Assembly (NCBI GenBank): GCA_000715685.1
Contig: KL569526.1
Location: forward strand, 5,076-10,254
Origin: Streptomyces lilacinus
Lineage (GTDB): Bacteria > Actinomycetota > Actinomycetes > Streptomycetales > Streptomycetaceae
Reading direction: 5' to 3'
Length of the DNA: 5,179 nt
A model generated the notes under the pieces. The model searched no databases and was not told where the DNA came from. It was given only the letters and a program-made list of their open reading frames with translations. Numbering within the stretch: position 1 is the stretch's first letter; the number at the start of each line of letters is the position of its first letter. Shown here in pieces: positions 1-5,179 of the stretch. The position numbers were made by a program, and so were the translations under genes.

Positions 1-2
1 TG

Positions 3-44
3 GCGGCGGTGGCGGGCGGCGTCGCCGGGCAGCCCCTGGGCTAG
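3..44 (+). CDS. Possible 3' end of an upstream gene
   Basis: One forward frame is open from the window edge to a TAG at 42-44 and reads [13 protein letters not shown]. Every third codon position is G or C, as expected for a coding frame in this genome. The stop lies nine bases before the fluC ATG at 54, a spacing that would fit an operon with coupled translation. Thirteen residues are too few to name a family, and another frame through the same bases is also open. It could equally be non-coding upstream sequence. Confidence 0.25.
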   Translation, partial: AAVAGGVAGQPLG

Positions 45-53
45 CCTGGCCCG

Positions 54-440
54 ATGGGCACGACAGGCGCGGCACCCCCGGAAGCGACGGTGGGCACCGG
101 CGCGGGCCCGGTACCGCCCCGCCGTGCCGCGGCCGGACAGGGGCCCGTCGTCTGCGCGGTGTCCCTCGGCGGCGGCCTGGGCGCCGCCGCCCGTTACGGC
201 GCGGGGCTGTTGTGGCCGACCGCGCCCGGCGCCCTCCCGTGGACGACACTGCTGATCAACGTCGTGGGCTGCGCGCTGATCGGGGTGCTGCTGGTGACCG
301 TGACGGAGCTGGCCACGCCGCACCGGCTGACCCGGCCCTTCCTGGGCACGGGCGTGCTGGGCGGCTTCACCACGTTCTCCACGTACGCGGTCGACATCGA
401 GCGCCTGCTGACCGACGGTCGCGCGGCCACCGCCCTTGCC
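54..440 (+). CDS. crcB: FluC/CrcB fluoride channel, first copy, 3' end missing
   Basis: Small membrane protein of the FluC (CrcB) family, which forms dual-topology dimers that let fluoride leave the cytoplasm. The 129 genuine residues show family landmarks: [11 protein letters not shown] in the first helix (residues 39-49), TLLINVVGC with the pore asparagine N69, and [16 protein letters not shown] (96-111) around the helix-3 break and central sodium site. A roughly 30-residue Ala/Gly/Pro-rich N-terminal extension precedes helix 1. The ATG at 54 is used because it opens the frame, but no clear Shine-Dalgarno sequence precedes it. The family normally has four helices; here the sequence stops just as helix 4 begins (GRAATALA), where adapter sequence starts at 441. 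Beyond that point the frame runs on to 626, but it reads the DUF190 gene out of frame, so that tail is not real protein. The second pore phenylalanine of the TTFSTF motif is tyrosine (Y111). The intact gene probably exists in the organism. Confidence 0.9.
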
Positions 441-463
441 CTGTCTCTGTGTATAAGAGACAG
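441..463. other. Sequencing adapter remnant (Tn5/Nextera mosaic end junction)
   Basis: Bases 448-463 read TGTGTATAAGAGACAG, identical to the last 16 of the 19 bases of the synthetic Tn5 mosaic end (AGATGTGTATAAGAGACAG). Bases 441-448 read CTGTCTCT, the start of the same element in reverse orientation. Two mosaic ends back to back form the 38-base Nextera mate-pair junction; deleting the central 15 bases gives exactly this 23-base sequence. The result is an 8-base inverted repeat (441-448 and 456-463) around a 7-base loop. It is AT-rich compared with its surroundings and breaks two conserved genes. The mosaic end is an engineered hybrid of the natural Tn5 ends, so natural occurrence is very unlikely. 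It is best annotated as contamination or misassembly. Confidence 0.95.
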
Positions 464-793
464 ACCGTGTACGTCGGCGAGTCCGACACCCACGGCCACC
501 GGCCCCTCTTCTCCGAGATCGTCCACCGCGCCCACGCGGCGGGCCTGGCCGGCGCGAGCGCCTTCCGGGGCGTCGAGGGCTTCGGCGGCTCGTCCCTCAT
601 CCACACCGCGCGGCTGCTGTCGCTGAGCGAGGACCTGCCGGTGGCGGTGGTCGTGGTGGACACCGAGGAGCGGGTGCGGGCCTTCCTGCCCGTGCTCGCG
701 GAGCTGGCCGTGGAGGGCCTTGTCACCCTCGACGAGGTGGAGGTCCTCCACTACGGGGGCGGCTCCCGCGGCGCCGAGGGGCAGCCGGGGTGA
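464..793 (+). CDS. DUF190 protein, 5' end missing
   Basis: The 109 residues from TVYVGE to the TGA at 791-793 match the DUF190 family (PF02641): small cytoplasmic proteins with a PII-like ferredoxin fold. Typical stretches are [49 protein letters not shown] and LDEVEVLHY. Family members usually carry about ten more residues before TVYVGE, including the first part of strand 1. Those residues and the start codon are lost at the adapter. The frame is open backwards through the adapter and into the fluC gene out of frame, so a start placed upstream, or at the GTG at 467, would be artificial. Its place between two fluC genes suggests an accessory or regulatory part in fluoride export, but its biochemical activity is not established. 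The stop overlaps the next gene's GTG by four bases. Confidence 0.88.
   Translation, partial: TVYVGESDTHGHRPLFSEIVHRAHAAGLAGASAFRGVEGFGGSSLIHTARLLSLSEDLPVAVVVVDTEERVRAFLPVLAELAVEGLVTLDEVEVLHYGGGSRGAEGQPG
776..781 (+). promoter_or_regulatory. Ribosome binding site for the second fluC
   Basis: GAGGGG inside the end of the DUF190 gene lies eight bases before the GTG at 790. It supports that GTG as the start and indicates translation coupled to the upstream gene through the GTGA overlap. Confidence 0.6.
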
Positions 794-1149
794 CCTGGCT
801 CCTGGTCCTCGCCGGCGCCATGGCCGGCGCCCCGCTGCGCTATCTGACGGACCGCTGGGTGCAGTCCCGGCACGACTCGGTCTTCCCCTGGGGGACGTTC
901 GTGGTCAACGTCGTGGGCTGCCTGGTGCTGGGCGTGCTCACGGGCGCGCTGACGGCCGAGCACTGGCGCCTGCTGCTGGGCACGGGCTGGTGCGGCGCGC
1001 TGACGACGTACTCGACGTTCTCCTACGAGACCCTGCGCCTGGCCCAGGACGGCGCGCGGGGGTACGCGGTGCTCAACGCGGCCGCGAGCGTGGCGTGCGG
1101 GCTGGGCGCGGCGTTCACGGGGGTGGCGCTGGGGAACGCGCTGGCCTAG
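790..1149 (+). CDS. crcB: FluC/CrcB fluoride channel, second copy
   Basis: Complete 119-residue FluC family protein, a normal length for a four-helix subunit. Helix 1 contains [12 protein letters not shown] (residues 12-23). Helix 2 contains [10 protein letters not shown] with the pore asparagine N40. The helix-3 break is [19 protein letters not shown] (62-80), and helix 4 spans about 92-117. The GTG start at 790 overlaps the DUF190 stop by four bases and follows GAGGGG. Gram-positive genomes often encode two FluC proteins side by side that pair as an antiparallel heterodimer, so this subunit probably works with the 54-440 product. The first phenylalanine of the TTFSTF pore motif is tyrosine here (Y74) while the second is kept (F77), the reverse of its partner. 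The stop TAG at 1147-1149 overlaps the stop of the convergent lysR gene. Confidence 0.93.
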   Translation: MTWLLVLAGAMAGAPLRYLTDRWVQSRHDSVFPWGTFVVNVVGCLVLGVLTGALTAEHWRLLLGTGWCGALTTYSTFSYETLRLAQDGARGYAVLNAAASVACGLGAAFTGVALGNALA

Positions 1150-2045
1150 CCCTCGTCCGGCGCCGCCTCCAGCTGCTCCAGCAGCACCCGCCGCAGTTCG
1201 CGCGCCGCGCGCGGCGGCGGGGCGTCCTTGCGGTGGGCGACGGCGACGGTCCGGCGCATGCGGTCGCCCTCGAAGGGCGTGACCCGCAGGCCGGAGCGGG
1301 CCGCGACCATGCCGGGGACCACGGCCAGCCCCAGCCCGGCGCGGACGAAGCCGAGGACGGCGTCCATCTCGCCGCCCTCGACGGTGAAGGACGGCTCGAA
1401 CCCGGCGGCCCGGCAGGCGGCGGTGGTCATCTCGCGCAGGTCGTAGCCGCGCCGGAACATCACCATCGGCAGGTCCCGCAGGTCCGCCACCCGCATCCGG
1501 CGGCGCCGGGTGGGCGGCGGGTCGTCGGGCGAGGAGACCACGACCAGGTCCTCGCGCAGCAGTTCCGTCGTCGCGAGGGCGGGCGCTCCGGGCCCGAGGG
1601 GCGTGATGACGAGGGCGAGGTCGAGCCCGCCGTCGGCGAGACGGCGTACGAGGTCCTGGGAGCCGCCCTCGTCCACGTGCAGCTCGATGCCGGGGAACCG
1701 CGCGTGGTAGGTGCGCAGCACGTCCGGCACCAGGCTCGCGCACAGGCTCGGCGGCGCGCCCAGGCGCACCCGCCCCCGGCGCAGCTGGGCGACCTCCTGC
1801 ACCTCGCGGCGGGCCGTGTCGGTGTCGGCGAGGATCCGTCGGGCGAGCGGGAGCAGGGCCTCGCCGGCGTCGGTGAGGGTGATGTTTCCCCGGGCCCGGT
1901 GGAAGAGCCCGGCGCCCAACTCCCGCTCGAGTGCGCGGATCTGCTGGGAGAGCGACGGCTGGGCGACGTGCAGGGCCTCGGCGGCCCGGGTGAAGTGCCG
2001 GTGCTCGGCGACGGTGGCGAAGTAGCGGAGCTGCTGCAGTTGCAC
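1146..2045 (-). CDS. LysR-family transcriptional regulator, divergent from sdh
   Basis: 299 residues, the usual LysR length, starting from a GTG at 2045. The N-terminal winged helix-turn-helix is clear: LQQLRYFATVAEHRHFTRAA, then EALHVAQPSLSQQIRALE (residues 23-40) and GLFHRARGNITLTDAGEALL (46-65). A linker helix follows (about 66-90). The effector-binding domain begins at RGRVRLGAPPSLCASLVPDVL (90-110) and contains the typical VEGGEMDAVLGFVRAGLGLAVVPG stretch (about 220-245). The effector cannot be read from sequence; a C4-dicarboxylate or a metabolite linked to respiration is a guess from context. The gene is divergent from sdhCAB with 87 bases between start codons, and that gap carries LysR-type boxes. 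Control of the sdh operon together with autorepression is therefore likely. Its TAG shares a CTAG with the second fluC stop. Confidence 0.93.
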   Translation of the reverse strand: MQLQQLRYFATVAEHRHFTRAAEALHVAQPSLSQQIRALERELGAGLFHRARGNITLTDAGEALLPLARRILADTDTARREVQEVAQLRRGRVRLGAPPSLCASLVPDVLRTYHARFPGIELHVDEGGSQDLVRRLADGGLDLALVITPLGPGAPALATTELLREDLVVVSSPDDPPPTRRRRMRVADLRDLPMVMFRRGYDLREMTTAACRAAGFEPSFTVEGGEMDAVLGFVRAGLGLAVVPGMVAARSGLRVTPFEGDRMRRTVAVAHRKDAPPPRAARELRRVLLEQLEAAPDEG

Positions 2046-2051
2046 CCCACC

Positions 2052-2057
2052 ACCCTA
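2052..2057 (-). promoter_or_regulatory. Predicted -10 element of lysR (leaderless)
   Basis: On the minus strand this reads TAGGGT, a very good actinomycete -10 hexamer. Six bases separate it from the GTG start codon at 2045, so transcription would begin at or next to the start codon and give a leaderless mRNA. No convincing -35 hexamer lies 17-19 bases upstream. The first LysR-type box lies directly upstream of this element, which would suit autorepression. Confidence 0.55.
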
Positions 2058-2058
2058 G

Positions 2059-2073
2059 ATAGGGAGAGCCTAT
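2059..2073. promoter_or_regulatory. LysR-type box 1 (T-N11-A), probable recognition site
   Basis: ATAGG-GAGAG-CCTAT is a perfect 5-base inverted repeat with a 5-base centre, and its T2060 and A2072 are spaced T-N11-A as in LysR-family operators. A third related half-site, CCCTA at 2053-2057, makes an overlapping inverted repeat with TAGGG (2060-2064). The centre at 2066 is about 67 bases before the predicted sdhC transcription start. It lies immediately upstream of the predicted lysR -10 element. Confidence 0.65.
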
Positions 2074-2087
2074 GGAAACCAGCTCCA

Positions 2088-2106
2088 CCATGTCTTGGAC
2101 GCATGG
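2088..2106. promoter_or_regulatory. LysR-type box 2 (T-N11-A), probable activation site
   Basis: CCATG and CATGG arms (5 bases each, perfect) flank TCTTGGACG; T2091 and A2103 have the T-N11-A spacing. The centre at 2097 is 31 bases from that of box 1, close to three helical turns, so both sites face the same side of the DNA. It overlaps the candidate -35 of sdhC, as expected for a LysR activation site. Half-site bases differ from box 1, which is common for the weaker activation site but lowers certainty. Confidence 0.5.
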
Positions 2107-2125
2107 AGGGCCGCGCTCCTAGCGT
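2095..2125 (+). promoter_or_regulatory. Predicted sdhC promoter (leaderless transcript)
   Basis: TAGCGT at 2120-2125 fits the TANNNT -10 pattern of actinomycetes and is seven bases before the sdhC ATG at 2133. Transcription starting at that A would give a leaderless mRNA, which agrees with the lack of a good Shine-Dalgarno sequence there. A weak -35 candidate, TTGGAC (2095-2100), is 19 bases upstream. A weak -35 is typical of a promoter that needs an activator, and LysR-type box 2 covers it. Confidence 0.5.
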
Positions 2126-2132
2126 CGTGGGC

Positions 2133-2837
2133 ATGGCACTGGCGACCCGGACGGCACGACCGCCGTCCCTCATCGGCTCCGTGTGGCGCTCGACCGTGGG
2201 CAAGAAGGCGGTCATGGCGGTCACCGGTCTGGTCATGCTGGCATACCTGGTCGCCCACATGCTGGGCAATCTGAAGGTGTTCTTCGGAGCCGGGGAGTTC
2301 AACGCCTACGGGCACTGGATCCGCACCATCGGCACGCCGTTCCTGCACCGGGAGTGGTTCCTGTGGCTCGCGCGGGTGGTGCTGGGCTCCTCCGTCGTCC
2401 TGCACGGCGTGGCCGCGTACCAGCTCAGCCGCCGCGACCTGGCCGCGCGCCCGGCGCGGTACGCGCACCGACGGCGCCGCGCGAGCTACGCGACGCGCAC
2501 GATGCGCTGGGGCGGGGTGATCCTCGGGCTGTTCGTCGTCTGGCACATCCTGGACTTCACCACCCTCACCGTGAACCCCCACGCCGTGGAGGGCCGTCCG
2601 TACGAGAACCTCGTCGCGTCCTTCGGCCGCTGGTACGTCGACGTCTTCTACATCGCCGCGATGCTCGCCCTCGGGCTGCACATCCGCCACGGCTTCTGGA
2701 GCGCGGCCCAGACCCTGGGCGCGGGCACCCCGCGCCGCGACCGGGCGCTCAAGGCCGTCGCCAACGGCCTCGCAGCCCTTTTGACCTGCGGCTTCATCGC
2801 CGTACCCATCGGTGTGATGACGGGAGTCGTGAGCTGA
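2133..2837 (+). CDS. sdhC: Succinate dehydrogenase cytochrome b subunit (b558 type)
   Basis: Membrane anchor of complex II, carrying electrons from the iron-sulfur subunit through heme to the quinone pool. At 234 residues with five hydrophobic helices it matches the single-subunit Bacillus-type b558 family, not the split SdhC/SdhD form. Helices are near residues 26-50, 75-98, 125-142, 168-186 and 207-231. Histidines in the first four helices, H42 (AHMLGN), H91 (LHGVAAYQ), H138 (VWHILDF) and H183 (GLHIRHGF), follow the spacing of the two heme-ligand pairs of that family; H186 lies close by. The ATG at 2133 was chosen over an in-frame ATG at 2103 because a -10 element lies between them and the family homology starts later ([22 protein letters not shown]). 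The sdhA ATG follows two bases after the stop. This subunit type usually reduces menaquinone, consistent with an actinomycete. Confidence 0.92.
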   Translation: MALATRTARPPSLIGSVWRSTVGKKAVMAVTGLVMLAYLVAHMLGNLKVFFGAGEFNAYGHWIRTIGTPFLHREWFLWLARVVLGSSVVLHGVAAYQLSRRDLAARPARYAHRRRRASYATRTMRWGGVILGLFVVWHILDFTTLTVNPHAVEGRPYENLVASFGRWYVDVFYIAAMLALGLHIRHGFWSAAQTLGAGTPRRDRALKAVANGLAALLTCGFIAVPIGVMTGVVS

Positions 2838-2839
2838 GC

Positions 2840-4785
<1,946 letters not shown>

Positions 4786-4789
<4 letters not shown>

Positions 4790-5179
4790 ACCTCACCCTG
4801 CGCATATGGCGCCAGCGCGGCCCGGAGGACTCCGGCGCCATGACCACCTACGAGGTCGAGGGCATCAGCGAGGACATGTCCTTCCTGGAGATGCTCGACC
4901 ACCTCAACGAGGAGCTGATCCTCGCCGGCGAGGAGCCCGTCGCCTTCGACCACGACTGCCGCGAGGGCATCTGCGGCGCCTGCGGCATGGTCATCAACGG
5001 CCGGGCGCACGGCCCGGAGCGGACCACCACCTGCCAGCTCCACATGCGGCACTTCCGCGACGGCGACACCATCGACGTCGAGCCCTGGCGGGCGGCCGCC
5101 TTCCCGGTCGTCAAGGACCTCGTCGTCGACCGCTCGGCCTTCGACCGCGTCATCGGCTCCGGCGGCTACGTCTCCGTCC
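4786..5179 (+). CDS. sdhB: Succinate dehydrogenase iron-sulfur subunit, 3' end outside window
   Basis: Electron-transfer subunit of complex II that links the SdhA flavin to the SdhC heme and quinone. The 131 codons present begin [12 protein letters not shown] and include the ferredoxin-type [2Fe-2S] domain: C58-REGI-C63-GA-C66 and, seventeen residues on, C83 in [26 protein letters not shown] (106-123) is the linker before the second domain, which binds the [4Fe-4S] and [3Fe-4S] clusters and lies beyond the window. The family is usually about 240-260 residues, so roughly half is seen. The GTG start overlaps the sdhA stop (GTGA) and follows GGAG at a good distance. The gene is open to the last base with no sign of damage. 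Confidence 0.94.

Noticed and set aside
441..463. A natural hairpin, attenuator or real Tn5/IS50 remnant inside the fluC operon
   Set aside because: The 8-base arms look like a stem-loop, but the bases match the synthetic mosaic end, not the natural Tn5 inside or outside ends. No transposase or target duplication is present.
54..626. A single 190-residue protein starting like FluC and ending in a novel tail
   Set aside because: After residue 129 the frame reads adapter sequence and then the DUF190 gene out of frame, giving a Ser/Thr/Pro/Arg-rich tail with no family resemblance.
212..793. A longer DUF190 gene starting at 212 upstream of the adapter
   Set aside because: Its first part is the out-of-frame reading of fluC followed by adapter-encoded residues; DUF190 similarity begins only after 463.
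1195..1222. A GC-rich inverted repeat near the fluC/lysR junction as a terminator
   Set aside because: It lies within the lysR coding region, is a run of alternating GC codons, and has no U-tract or clear stem-loop boundary.
751..2091. A 446-residue minus-strand frame covering lysR and the second fluC
   Set aside because: It is a frame-shifted reading of lysR rich in Arg, Pro, Ala and Gly and extends antisense through fluC; no recognisable family.
2103..2132. An upstream in-frame ATG at 2103 as the sdhC start, adding ten residues
   Set aside because: It lacks a ribosome site, lies inside LysR-type box 2 and upstream of the predicted -10 element, and the added residues do not resemble the family.
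720..2132. A long + strand N-terminal extension joined to sdhC
   Set aside because: The frame is open only because of base composition; it runs antisense to lysR and out of frame with the second fluC.

Overview
The window is very GC-rich, with coding frames strongly biased to G or C at the third codon position. It uses GTG starts, 4-base GTGA stop/start overlaps, and TAGGGT/TAGCGT-type -10 elements placed directly before start codons. Together with the gene content this points to a Streptomyces or close actinomycete chromosome. The organism call is inference from composition and gene families.

Left part (about 1-1149, + strand): a fluoride-export operon made of a FluC/CrcB gene, a DUF190 gene and a second FluC/CrcB gene. 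The first two genes are both broken at one point, 441-463. There the sequence is not genomic: it is a collapsed copy of the Tn5/Nextera mosaic-end adapter (CTGTCTCT joined to TGTGTATAAGAGACAG). The last membrane helix of the first FluC and the first residues of the DUF190 protein are missing exactly at this insert. The simplest reading is a library or assembly artefact that replaced roughly 100 bases of real sequence, not a biological mutation or a transposon.

Middle (1146-2045, - strand): a complete LysR-type regulator, convergent with the second fluC (they share a CTAG that supplies both stop codons) and divergent from the following operon. Right part (2133-5179, + strand): a three-gene succinate dehydrogenase operon of the Bacillus b558 type. 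It has a single five-helix cytochrome b subunit (sdhC), a flavoprotein (sdhA) and the start of the iron-sulfur subunit (sdhB), which runs off the window. There is no separate sdhD between sdhC and sdhA.

The 87-base gap between the lysR and sdhC start codons is the most interesting genuine biology. It holds two T-N11-A inverted repeats of LysR type, centred 31 bases apart. It also holds -10-like elements for both directions, placed so that both mRNAs would be leaderless. Relative to the predicted sdhC start point, the boxes sit at about -67 and -36, the textbook recognition and activation positions for a LysR activator. I infer that the regulator controls this succinate dehydrogenase and probably represses itself. 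No new defence, mobile or RNA-based system was seen.
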